Assembly: GCA_033439795.1 (NCBI GenBank)
Contig: JAUTDP010000002.1
Span: forward strand, 2,046,001 to 2,110,000
Length of the DNA: 64,000 bases
DNA from: Sordaria brevicollis
Taxonomy: Eukaryota; Ascomycota; Sordariomycetes; Sordariales; Sordariaceae
Direction: 5' to 3'
In this document: one piece after another, positions 12,201-24,049 of the stretch
How the letters are laid out: each line of letters begins with the position of its first letter
Position numbering within the stretch: position 1 is the first letter of the stretch
The notes under the pieces: model-generated
Database searches by the model: none
Told to the model about the DNA's origin: nothing
The model's input: the letters and a program-made list of their open reading frames with translations, nothing else
Translations under genes and position numbers: made by a program

Positions 12201-13450
12201 TTTCCGATAATTTACGTAGAATTTTAATTTATTATTAACCTTAGGTACGAAGAGGATGGGTATTACTTAAGGTATAAAATTATTTTCGATAAAACCCTTA
12301 ATTAACGCTTTATTTACATATTTCCGATAAATTTTTAATTTATTAATTAATATTTTATATAAAGGGCTATATTTAAAATTTTCGAATTTTATTCCGTTTG
12401 TTAAATCGATTTTATAATTATTAATACGATAATCCAGTAAGGTATCGGATTCCTTTTTATTAAATATATTTAAATATTCGTAAGCGTATTTAAGGATTTT
12501 TTTTTTAATTCGTTCGCGTAATTCTACTTTATCCTTAGCGAAGGCCTATTTTTTACAGTCGTTAATAAATTAATTGAATTTATAAAGATTAATTACCCTT
12601 ATATATTCCTATTTAGCGAATATAAGAAAAGCGTTAATACCGATTATTATAAAATCGTTATAATATTTATATTATTTTACGCTATTTCTTTTTAATTAAT
12701 ATCGGCCTTATACGTCTTCGTTTTAAAGGGGGTCGTTTTTTTATTTAATTTCTAATATTTCGATATATTTTCGTTATATAGGTATTATATTTTCCTCCTC
12801 TATTTTTAAGGCGTATTAATTTAATAATTATCGTTCTATTTTTATTAAATCTTTATTTTTTCCGCGTTAGATCGGTCGCTCTTTTAATTCTTTAAATAAT
12901 TCGATCGGTCGGTTAGGGTTTATTAAAGGCGATAATATTGCGTTTTTAACGAATATTTCGAATTTTTAAATATATTTATTAAAAGCCGATAATATTATAG
13001 TTATTTTATCGAAAATGAGGTTAGCGTTAACGATATCGATTAAGACCTTATATTTTTTTAATTAATATTTATTTAAGATAACGTCGTACCCCGAATTAAC
13101 GATAATTATTATTTCTTTATCGAACTATTAGCTTTATATTTTAATAATTCCCTTTAAATATTAATCGATCGTTTCGTTATATTACCTAATATACTTTTTT
13201 ATAGTATAAGGATAAAAATTATATAATTTTTCTATTCTTTATTTAATTATATTATTAATAAAGTTTTTATTTATAAAGATATTACTATTTATTCCCGAAT
13301 TAATAAATGTATTGTTCGTAAATAAAATTTTTCTATTATTATTTACTATAATATAAAATATAATTAACGTAAGTCTACCTAAATAATCTTTTAAGAAATT
13401 TTTATTTATTTTTATATTCTTTAATAATATTTTTTTTGGGTTCTTTTTAA
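9300..13450 (-). pseudogene. Gypsy pol (PR-RT-RH-IN-chromodomain), broken
   Basis: Read 3' to 5' in window coordinates. The protease motif is at about 13286-13312 as F-I-N-S-G-I (family D-S-G-A). The RT block YPLPLINKI lies near 12155-12180, and the catalytic box reads Y-I-D-N-I at 11907-11921 (family Y-V-D-D-I). The RNase H strand YNKELITIV is near 11345-11370. The integrase block S-D-K-G-P-x-F is at about 10329-10350. The C-terminal chromodomain-like segment is near 9400-9570 with KGYDPDPKFYNVKNFKN. In-frame TAA/TAG at former Gln codons, and loss of one Asp in both protease and RT, make it dead. Assignment rests on motif order and sequence, not on a search. Confidence 0.85.
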
Positions 13451-15960
13451 AATAAGTATTTATTAATTTAATCTTTAAGAGGGAGTTTAATATTCTTAGG
13501 GTAATTAATTTTCTACCTTATTATCGGCCGGTTTATCGTCTTTTTTATTTTTACGGCTATAGTAATTAATAAGTTCGTTAATACGATTAGGGTTTTTATT
13601 ACGGCGGTTAAAATAATTATAGAAACGATATTTAATTTCTTTATATATAAAATATTTATTTTCTTTAAATAATTTGCAAACTTCTTTACGAATTATATTA
13701 AGGGCGCGATAGGAATTACTTCGGTTATTATTATTAATATTAATATTATTATTAATAATATTATTAAAATTTTTATTAGAATTATTAAAACCCTTAACCT
13801 TATTAAATGAATTCGTAGAAGAAGAAATATTCTTATCTTTATCCTTATTATCTTTTTTAATTTTATTATTATGGAAAATACGTTAATTAATTTCGACCGC
13901 TTTCTTAATTATTAAAGCGTATTAATTGAAGGTAATATCCTCTTATCCGTATCCCTAAAGGAGGGTATTTTAAATAATATTTAGGAATTTCTAATTAAAT
14001 TCCTATTTTTATAAATTAGGAGGGCGATTATATTCTCCTATTAAGCGTATAAATTTATTATAAAATTCTTAGAAGTCCCTATTTATTTCGAATTTTAAAT
14101 CGTTAAATATATAAATAGCCTTTTCCTTTCGATTGTAATTATAATATTCAACGCGTAAGTAGGCGAGTAATTTATTAAAGGTTTTAATATTATAAAGATT
14201 ATCGGCGAAGTAAGGTTTAAAATCTTGGGTAATTTTATTAATAATACGATTCTCGATATATATTTTCTTAGCTTTATTATTAAAAAAGTAATTAGTATTT
14301 AATTTAAACTTATTAAAAATATAATAGTATTAAACGTTAAAAATAATAATATTTTTATTTTTTTTGTTATAAAAATAAAGCGGATCCTTTTCTTTAATTA
14401 ATAAATGTCCTTAATTAATAATAAAGAAATCGGTAATAGGTATTTCTTTACGACGCTTTTTATTATCGTTATCCTTATTATAATCGGCGCAGTTATAGCG
14501 TTCGAAATTTTTAGGGGTTAGGAAAGCGTTTTTTTTTTTACGAAGATTAATATTTTCTTTATAGAAGTCGATATTTTCTTTAATTAAAATAGCGATTATA
14601 ATATATAAATCGGCGATATTACCGTCCCGGGTAATTATTACTCTTCTTAACTCTTTAATTTAAACCTTTATAATTATTAAATTATTTTTAATTTTAGCGA
14701 ATTTTTTTTCCTTTTTAATTAGGTTATAACGGGTTTCGTTCTATTTAACGAAGAAGCGGGGGTAGGACGGATAATTTTTAATTAAAGAATTATTTTTTTA
14801 TTTATAAAGGGTACTTTATTTATCAGTATAATTATTATTAAACGGGGTATTATTTTAAGCTTTTCTATTATCGGACAAGTCGTCGTTCTAATTATCGTTA
14901 AATAGAGTATTATCTTAGGCTCTCTTATTAAAATAATTAATAATTTAGCGTAGTGCGGTAAATTGGGTTTAGAATTTACGGTTCTTTTTGTGTAATATAG
15001 CGTTTTTATAACGTAAAGTTTCGTAATCGTTTAATTTAAGGTCAAGATCCTTATTTCCGCGGGCTTTTAATAATTAATATATTAAGAATATATTTTTACC
15101 TTATTCTTTATATAAATCTTTACGGAAGCGTTTATTATTTATTTTAATACCCTTCTAATATTTTAATAAGTTAGTAGCGTATTTGTATATTTATTTTAAA
15201 TTAATATTTAAATTAATAGCGATAATTTAGTATTTTTATTATTAAGAAAAAATAGCCTCAATTAGGATAGTTTATAGTTTAATTTCTTTGAAAATGGCGT
15301 ATACGCTTTCGGGATTTTTGATAGTAGATTTAAAAGTATTAAAGTCTATTAATAGGATATTATTATTATTCTATTTTTAATAATTTTAACCTATAGCCGT
15401 TAAAGCTTTAAAAATAAAGGCTAAATAACCTTTATTATATTAAGTTTAATATTTCGTAATTGCGTTAATTTTTATATATATAAAGCCGAATAAATCTTCT
15501 GTATTAAATATATAACGAACGTTAGCGAATTTATTAATAATTTTTTAATTAAAAAACGTAATAGTTTCGTTTATATCTTCCGGAATATTATAATCCTTTA
15601 AATTAAATTTATTAATATTATATAATTGGGTATTCTATTTCTCTTTAAGGGTACCGATTATAATATCGCTAAGCGAATAACGCTTAAAAATATCGTTTTA
15701 TTAAATAATTATATTAAAAGTAATAAGTATATTTATAATATCGAATTTAATTTATTCGATTACGAATTTATTGGATATATTCTTCTTTTAAATTTCGTTT
15801 ATTTAAACGCTTTCGGTAATAAATAATTTAGCGGTTTTAGCCGTAGTAGCCTTTTTATTAAGGGTATACGCTATTATAATTAATTGCGAAGGTATATATT
15901 ATAATTACTTTAATCGGTAAATAAATTTAGGATATTTGGATACCTCCCTAATATATTAAG
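13450..15960 (-). pseudogene. Gypsy gag, broken
   Basis: The region between 5' LTR and protease on the minus strand. A degraded CCHC knuckle can be read near 13600-13690, where Cys codons became Tyr/Phe-like codons next to KEIKYRFYN. Upstream lies an Asn-rich stretch (about 13720-13880), then charged helical-looking sequence expected for capsid. Many RIP stops; no start codon can be placed. A 66-codon plus-strand frame at 15626-15826 overlaps this region and is best treated as a shadow. Confidence 0.65.
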
Positions 15961-15974
15961 AATAATTTTGTGAT

Positions 15975-16227
15975 TGTTACGAGCGATGTGGTTACGAGAG
16001 ATAAGTTTAATACGTTGAATTTAGGTCTATTGTAGAATTATAAAATAAAGAAGAAAAGAAAAAACGAATAAAGGGTGCGCCCCGTACTAGGGTTTTATAC
16101 TTGGGCGCGGGCGACCTACGAAGGCGGTACGTAGTTACGTACGCTAGTGCGGTTAACCTTTATTAGGTAACCGCCCGAGCGATAACCGGTCTGCCGGATA
16201 GGGACCTTGTCCGCTAGCGCCGTGATA
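15975..16227 (-). repeat. Gypsy 5' LTR
   Basis: 253 bp. On the coding strand it begins TATCACGGCG and ends CGTAACA. It retains more TG dinucleotides than the other LTR (for example GATGTGG, TCTGCC, CTTGTCC, AGTGCGG), so the RIP load differs between the two LTRs of one element. The 5-bp TSD TTAAG follows at 16228-16232. Confidence 0.92.
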
Positions 16228-19200
16228 TTAAGCGTCGATTAGTATTTAAATAAATTTTTAAAAATTTATAAAAAATTATTCTAAAAAATTATAACCGTTT
16301 TTATAGTTACGAATTTTCGTCTTAAGCACTTCCTATAATAATTTAAGAACGCGAAAGTAATCGTTCTTAAAAAGTTAAAAAAAACCGCCGTATAATAAAA
16401 GTTAACTAGTGCGTAGAGGCTAATTTTATTATTAAATAACGTTGGGAAAATCCTCGAAGCGTTCGTTACTAAAAGATTTACCCAAACCGCGGAAGAATTC
16501 AACCTCTTATTAAAAAGCTAAATAAGCAATTAGGTAAATTATTCGACCGAATTTACTATCCGTATCGTTACGAATATTATATATATAATTTAAAAATTTA
16601 GAGCCGTTACATCGTTAATATGCTTTAATTTTAAAGGCGTATTTAATAAAATTAATTATAAATAATTATTATATATTTTATAAGAAATACGACTTTTATA
16701 ATAAATTTTCGAATAAATAACGAATTTCATTAACGGATAAAGAAGTTCCCTTTTCTTCGACGATGAAATATCCGCTCCTTATATTATAAAAATTAGAATA
16801 TTTTAAAGCTCCCCCTTTTCCCTAATTCTTTTTATTTTTTTTATTACTTTATTATATTGTAAATTAATTACAATTAAAAATATAATTATAATCGGCTTTA
16901 CTAATAATATTAATATCGTTGTTATAATAAAGATTACCGAAGAGAATTATAAGATATTTTAAATAGTATAGGAAATTTACTCTAAGTAAGTAAGGGAGAG
17001 AAATATAGAATTCGAAGCGAATAAAACGGAATTAATATATTTTACGCGGACGAAGGTATTAAGAATAGAAATTCTCTAATTTAAAGATATTATATTTTGA
17101 CCGACGGAATCGATAAAATTCCTAAACGTTTAATTAAATTATAAATTTAATTATCGAACCTATACGGAGGTTATTAAAAAGAAAATAAAAATTTAAATAA
17201 ATACGCTAATCCGGTTAATTATAAAAATTTAGGGTTATTCTTTTATTCGTATAAAGGAAATTTATATTAAATATATTCAAAGCGCGATTATATATAAAGC
17301 CTTAGCCTTTTATTAATTAATAAAAATATATAATAAACCCCGAAAGATAATAATCGGATTAATTAAATATTAAATTAAATATTTATAAATCGTCGCCGGG
17401 GCGTATAAAATTACGCCGGTATAAAATTTTAAAACGGAAATTTTTTACCTATTATTCGACCTTTATTTTAATAAACGGGTAAGGGCTTTTAAAGAAAAAT
17501 TCGCCCGTACGGATTAAGTTAAATTTATCCGAAGAATAATAATTTAAATAATTAATTATATTTAAATAAAACGAATAAAAGGTCGATTATTTATTAATAA
17601 ATTAAAAAACAATATTATTAAAATTAAATAAGTAGAGGAACAAATACTAATAAAGAATTTTATAACAATTATAGCGGGATTACCCCCGGTAATAAGTATA
17701 TTTATTTAACCGTTATAACCGCCGGAACTTTTAACCCTCGATTAAAAAATATAATTAAAAGACGTTATAAAGAGAAAATAGGTATTACGCTATAATTATT
17801 AATTAATAATAGTAATAATTAAATTAAATCGGCGGTATAAATTTATAATTATTAATTTCGACCCGAAGTTTAATAATATTACGATAAAACGGTATATAAT
17901 CGGTTAAAAAAAAAAGAAACGGAAGAGAACTTAATTTTCGGAGGACGATAAAAATTATTATTTATTAATAAAAGCGAAAAGTTCCCTCCTCGTTTAAACG
18001 AAAATGGAGGTAATTAATTTTAAGGCTTTCCTTTTCTAAAGGAGAATCCTTAATATTAATATTCCTATTTATTCGTATAGATTAAAACGGAAAATATTTT
18101 ACTATATTATATTCGAATATCTTTAAATAATAAATATATAATTTATAATAACCGATTAGCTATAAATATAAAAATAATTCTAAATTTATTTAAATAATAG
18201 AATTAAGGCCGAAAGAATCTTATTATAAATATTTCGGTTAGGATAATTAAATAAATACCGTTTAATAATCAAATTAGAAGAGGAATAGCGAAACGAATTC
18301 GTTCGCTATTCTTAAATTTCTTTTTTTCCTTTTCTTTTATTTTTATTTACTAATGCGTTAAAACGAAGACGGGAGAGGATTTCTATTTAATTAAAAATCT
18401 ATTAAATTATAAAGGTAACGATTTATTTAATTATTACTTTTTTTTATAATTAATTAAAGCCTTTAGTATTTTATTATTATCGGCAAATAAACGGTTCTAT
18501 TCGTCGAATTAATAAATATATTAGCGTATAATATTAATTATAAATTAACGTTAAATAAATTAATTATTATTAATAGGAATAGGATTAGTAGGACGAATAA
18601 TCGGCGAATTAATTTCTATCGGGGAATTATTACGAAAAGGTATACGAATACCGCTACTACTTTAAAAAATTCTATTATTATTACTACGAAATAAATTACT
18701 ATTATTATTATAGGGTAAATTATTATTATTATTATAAAGGATACTATTTAAAGGAATACGACCGCCGATTAAATTATCCTTATTAGAAAGGAAGAATTTA
18801 AAATAGCCTTTTTAAAAATAATCGTTAACCGACTACTTTTTATAGCGAATAAATTACTTAAGGGTGCCGGTAAAATCGTCGTTAATAAAGCGAAGGTGAA
18901 TTACGCTAATAAATTCCTTAGCGACGATATAAAGGCGGATAAAATAGTCGCGGAATTCGCTATTAATTAAATTTTTAATAATAATTTTATTTTAAAAAGT
19001 ATTATAAAAATCGTAGAAATTACGAAGCGTATCGATTATATAATACGAAATTATTAAAATATATTAGGTAATTTAATTAAATTTATTTAAAAACGAATTA
19101 AAATAGGAAACGTTAACGATATAAAAGATAGTAATTTATTCGGGTAATTAAAGATATAATAAATCGATTTAATAATAGCCTTTATATAAATATTATAATT

Positions 19201-20067
19201 TAGGACGGACGTAAAGGTAAAAAGGGCTTTAATTAATTAAAGGGTATAGGCGAAATATAAAGGAATATAGATATAATTTCGGAAAGGTTAATATAAGGAT
19301 AAAATATAACGGAAGGAGGATTTACCTTTTCTCTAATATATAAAAGAATTTATTATTAATAAAGAATTTAATAATACGTTTAAAATTAATTTTAATATCG
19401 GTATTAATTATATTAAATATAGGGGTTAACGAAAAAAGGCGAAAGGGAAACGAATTTTCGCCTTTATTTTCATTAAAGGTTTTTATTATTTTATAAAACG
19501 CCTTAATACGTTTTTAACGAAGAATAATTATTTCGAATCGATTATTATTATTAAAGGAAGGAAAAGTTTAAAAAAATCCAAGGGATAGGGGGTTTTTATA
19601 ATAAAAGAAGGGAGATTTTTACGCTAATATAAATTATAATAGAAACGTAGCCGTAATAAAAGGAGGAAAAGGATAAAAAGAATAAAAGAAAATTTAATAA
19701 TTAAGAAGTTTAATAGCGGTTAAAAAAATAAACGGGTAGGAGAGTAAAAAGTAGAAAGTAATAATAAATAAAAGACGGAATAGTAAATTAAAAAGGCGGA
19801 ACGGTTTAATATTTTAACGTAACGGTAAATAAAAAGGATAAAATAAATATTAATCGCATTAGCGGTGGGTATATACTGTAATCGTAAAACGCCGAAGAAG
19901 CGGCGCGGATAAGTCCACGTTAGGAAATATAGCCGGGGTTTTTATTTAAAGCGTTTAATACTTACGGTTTTATCCTACGGGGAATTGGAAATAGACCCTA
20001 TACTATATTAGCGCTATAAATTTAGTTAGGGAATAAGAATCTTATTTATTTACTTACTTACTTCGTA

Positions 20068-21739
20068 AGAAGGAATTTAAAAGCGGAAATAGAGGTTATA
20101 TTTGTAAATAAATTAGTAGGCCTTTTATTAAATTGAAATTAGCGGTTAAAAATTTAATAAACGTATTTACGAATTTTTAAAATTCGGGTATTCGGAGCGG
20201 TATTAATTTAATTACTATTATTAAACCGGTTATTTAAAAGGAAAGGATTCCCGCTCTTATTTTGCCCGCGGAATTAAAAAATATTCCTTTATAGAGTAAT
20301 TAATAATTTAATTAAAAATATTCTATTAGAATATAGGGAAATTATATAAGAGAGGGAAATTATTATTCGAATAAGAAAAGATTTATAATATTGTAGCGAT
20401 TTAAGAACCGGGTAGGAATTTAAATAAGGATATTTATCGTCTACGGGGCGGTAAATATATTAGGGTAAATTATTTAAAAAAGGGGAAGGCGGTTATTTAT
20501 ATAAATAAGAAATAAAATTTTAGGGATTTAGACTTTTATATCGGAAAAGATTGGGCTTTTATAACGTTTAAGAATTTAAAGGAATTATTAACCGTTTATT
20601 CGATTTATTCCCCTATTAAAACGTATAAAATATTAAAATACGAATAAGGGTTTCCCTTCTTTAAATTCCTTAAAGAAAAACCCTTAGTAAAATATTAAAT
20701 TATAGCCGTCGAAAATTTTAATTTCTATTATCTTAATTAGGATTTAAAGAATAAAATTAATTTAAGAGCTGAAAAATTCTTTATATAAATATAATAGTAA
20801 TATATATAATTTATTACTTTTAAAAGGGAATCGACCCGTATAAATAATATAATATAGGAAAAAAGAAATAAAATAATTAATTACGTATAAATAATATTAA
20901 GAATCGAAATTAAATATTAAAGGGCGTAATAGTACGAATAAACCGGTTCGGATTATTATTTTTAAAAAATTTAAATTTATATTAAAAAAAGAGTTAAAAA
21001 AATAGAAATAGAAGAAAATTATAATTAAAATTTAATAAATGCGGAAAAAGTACAAAAGGCGGCGTTATAATAGATTTCGGTCTTAGCGAAGATTAATACG
21101 AAAGAGGAATTAGAATTTATATTCGATAAATTCGATAAAGAATTTATAAATATAATAGAAGAATTCGTCCTATATTAGAAGAAAGGTCGAAAGAAAAGAA
21201 CGAAATAATAAATATTAAAATATAAAATAATAATAAAAAATACGAAACGGAAGTAGTAAAAATAATATAAGGAAAAAATATTTTCGAATTGGGTAAAATT
21301 CGTAGAAATATTAATAAAAAAAAGAAGGATTAATACGAAAATTTAATAAATAATATAGTAAAAAGGCGTTAAAAGGGCGTTAAAGAATTTAAATAAATTT
21401 TAAACCTTCGAAAAATAGGCCCGTATTTAAAATTATTTATTAATAAACCCGCCTAAATTCCTAATTTTTCAATAATACGAAGGAGTAAAAAAAATCGAAG
21501 ATTATAATAATAAAGCGAATATTTTCGTTAAATATTTCTTCCCGAAAGTAAATGTCTTTACGGATTATTTACCCCATTAGACCCTTCTTTTAAATATTAA
21601 CGATTCGTTATTTATTAATAAATTAATTACTGAAAAAGATATTTAAAATATTTTATTTCGGATAATTTTAAATAAAGTATTAAACGTCGATTAATATTCG
21701 AATAAATTTTTAAAGATTTATAAGGAATTATTCCGAAAA
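20068..21739 (+). mobile_element. LINE-d, piece 1 (ORF1 end and endonuclease)
   Basis: A 5'-truncated LINE starts abruptly inside ORF1 with AGAAGGAATTTAAAAGCGG, directly after the LINE-c tail and TTCGTA. It runs through the endonuclease, including a V-E-N-F-N strand near 20718-20735 (family V-G-D-F-N). The piece ends at the 15-bp TSD of LINE-e. LINE-d then continues at 28732 and 36671. The shared CTTACTTCGTA at 20057-20067 and 39486-39496 is its likely TSD, partly overlapping the LINE-c tail. The three pieces total about 5.4 kb. Confidence 0.82.
21725..21739. repeat. 15-bp TSD of LINE-e (left; right copy 28717-28731)
   Basis: GAATTATTCCGAAAA is identical at both positions. It is LINE-d RT-linker sequence, so LINE-e inserted into LINE-d. 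Confidence 0.92.
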
Positions 21740-24049
21740 AAGTAAGATTCTTATTCCTTAGTTAAATCTATAGCGCTAATATAGTATAGGGTCCATTTCC
21801 AATTCCCCGTAGGATAAAACTATAAATATTAAACGCCCCGGATAAAAACCCCGGCTATATTTCTCGGCGTAGACCTATCCGCGCCGCTTCTTCGGCGTTC
21901 CACAATCGTAGTACACACCTACCGCTAACGCGATTAATATCCGTCTTATCCCTTCTATTTATTATTACGCTAAAATATTAAACCGTTCCGCTTTTTTAAT
22001 CCGCTATCCCATTCCCTATTTATTACCGCCTTCCGTTTTCTACTCCCCTATTTATTTACTTTTCTAACCGCCTTCAAATTTTTTAACCATTAAACCTTCT
22101 TTTACTCTTTTTATCCTTTTCCTCCCTTTATTATAATTATATTTCTATTATAATTTATATTAATATAAAGATTTCTTTCCTTTAAATATAAAAACCCCCT
22201 ATCCTTTAAATCTTTTTAAATTTTTCTTTCCTTTAATAATAATAATCGATTCGAAATAACTATTCCCCGTTAAAAATACGTTAAAATGCTCTATAAAATA
22301 ATAAAAACCTCCGACGAAAATAAAAACGAAAATTCGTTTCCTTTTCGCCTTCCTTCGCCGACCCTTATATTTAATATAGTTAATACCGATATTAAAATTA
22401 ATTTTAAATATATTATTAAACGTTTTATTAATAATAAATTCTTTTATATACTAAAGAAAAAGTAAATTTTCTTTCCGCTACGTTTTATTTTTATATTAAT
22501 TTCTCCGAAGCTATATCCGTATTCTTCCGTATTTCGCTTATACTTTTTAATTAATTAAAGCCCTTTTCTCCTTCCTAACCGTCCTGGGTTATAATATTTA
22601 TATAAAAGCCGTTATTAAATCGATTTATTATATCCTTAATTACCCGAATAAATTACTATTTTTTATATTATTAACGTTTCCTATTTTAATTCGTCTTTAA
22701 ATAAATTTAATTAAACTACTTAATATATTTTAATAATTTCGTATTATATAATTAATATACTTCGCGGCTTCTACGATTTCTATAATACTTTTTAAAAAAA
22801 AATTATTAATAAAAACCCGATTAGTAGCGAATTCTACGATTATTTTATCCGCCTCTATATCGTCGTTAAAGAATTCACTAGTACAATTCGCCTTTACTTT
22901 ACTAATAACGGCTTTATTAGCACTTTAAAGCAATTTATTTATTATAGAAAATAATTAATTAATAATTACTTCTAAAAAAGCTATTACGAATTCCTCCTTT
23001 CTAATAAAAATAATTTAATTAGCGGTTATATTCCTTTAAATAATATCCCTTATAATAATAATAATAATTTACCCCGTAACGGTAATAGTAATTTATTTTA
23101 TAATAATAATAATAAAATTCCCCCGAATAGTAACGGTATTTATATACCTTCCCGTAATAATTCCCTAATAAAAATTAATTCGCTAGCTATTTATTTTACC
23201 AATCCTATTTCTATTAATAATAATTAGTTCGCTTAATATTAATTTGTAATTAATATTATACGCTAATATATTCGTTAATTCGATAAATAAAACCGTTTAT
23301 TCGCCGATAATAATAAAATATTAAAGGCTTTAATTAATTATAAGAAGAAATAATAATTAAATAAGTCGTCGCCTTCGCGGCCCGATAGATTTTTAATTAA
23401 ATAGAAATCCTCCCCTATTTTCGTTCTAGCGTATTAGTAAATAAAAATAAAAGAAAAAGAAGAAAAGAAAATTAAAAATAACGAGCGAATTCGTTTCGCC
23501 GCTCTTCTTTTAATTCGATTATTAAATAATATTTATTTAATCGTCCTAACTGAAATGCTTATAATAAAATTCTTTCGGTTTTAATTCTATTATCCAAATA
23601 AATTTAGAATTATTCTTATATTTACGGCTAATTAATTATTACGAATTATATATCTATTATTTAGAAATATTCGAACGTAATATAGTAGAATATTTCCTAT
23701 TTTAATTTATATAAATAAATAAAAGTATTAATATCGGAAATTCTCTTTTAAAAAAAGAAGGCTTTAAAATTAATTACCTTTATTCTCGCTTAAACGAAGA
23801 GGGAACTCTTCGCTTTCGTTAATAAATAATAATCTTTATCGTCCTCCGAAAGTTAAATTCTCTTCCGCTTCTTCTTTTTCTAACCGATTATATACCGTTT
23901 TATCGTAATATTATTAAACTTCGGGTCGAAATTAATAATTATAAATTTATACCGCCGACCTAATTTAATTACCGCTATTATTAATTAATAATTATAATAT
24001 AATACCTATTTTCTCTTCGTAACGTCCTCTAATTATATTTTTTAATCGA

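Larger units (their letters stand above)
8989..16227 (-). mobile_element. Ty3/gypsy (chromovirus-type) LTR retrotransposon
   Basis: A 7,239-bp element with two 253-bp LTRs in direct orientation and a TTAAG TSD. Coding is on the minus strand in the order gag, protease, reverse transcriptase, RNase H, integrase, chromodomain, typical of fungal chromoviruses. A purine tract (minus: GGAGGGGGGGG) abuts the LTR at 9242, which fixes the orientation: 5' LTR at 15975-16227, 3' LTR at 8989-9241. LTR ends read TATCACGG...GTAACA on the coding strand, that is TG...CA with the TG changed by RIP. The internal region is dense in TAA/TAG. A primer-binding site matching a known tRNA was not identified next to the 5' LTR. 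Confidence 0.9.
7560..17750 (+). pseudogene. LINE-c ORF2 (endonuclease-RT), split by gypsy
   Basis: The exonuclease-endonuclease-phosphatase domain includes an intact GDFNFYYPN strand (8014-8040; family GDFNLHHP). The later SDHYP box is mutated to L-N-Y-Y near 8250. The frame is cut at 8988 by the gypsy element and resumes at 16233 with the RT. The RT catalytic box reads G-F-T-N-N (16894-16908), both catalytic Asp changed to Asn by TG-to-TA mutation. The block after the RT is rich in Pro and Lys, and I recognise no RNase H in it. The protein cannot be functional. Confidence 0.8.
5810..20061 (+). mobile_element. LINE-c, full length, interrupted by gypsy element
   Basis: Plus-strand LINE of about 7.0 kb once the gypsy element (8989-16227) and its 5-bp TSD are removed. 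The 5' end has a 10-13 base filler before the family start (CTGCTTTAGAA at about 5825). ORF1, endonuclease, RT and 3' region follow in order. The 3' end is GAATCTTATTTATTTACTTACTTAC, a short tail of ACTT-type repeats longer than in sister copies. The gypsy insertion falls between endonuclease and RT. All frames are riddled with RIP stops and the RT Asp-Asp pair is Asn-Asn. Confidence 0.88.

Noticed and set aside
15626..15826. 66-codon plus-strand open frame
   Set aside because: Antisense to the gypsy gag region. No homology is recognisable and the composition is Ile/Asn/Leu typical of AT-rich noise.
16281..16502. 73-codon minus-strand open frame
   Set aside because: Antisense to the start of the LINE-c RT half; equivalent to the 4827-5018 shadow in LINE-b.
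17400..18200. RNase H domain after the LINE RT
   Set aside because: Neither phase shows the D-G-S or other acidic RNase H motifs in any copy; it may be absent or erased, so it is not annotated.
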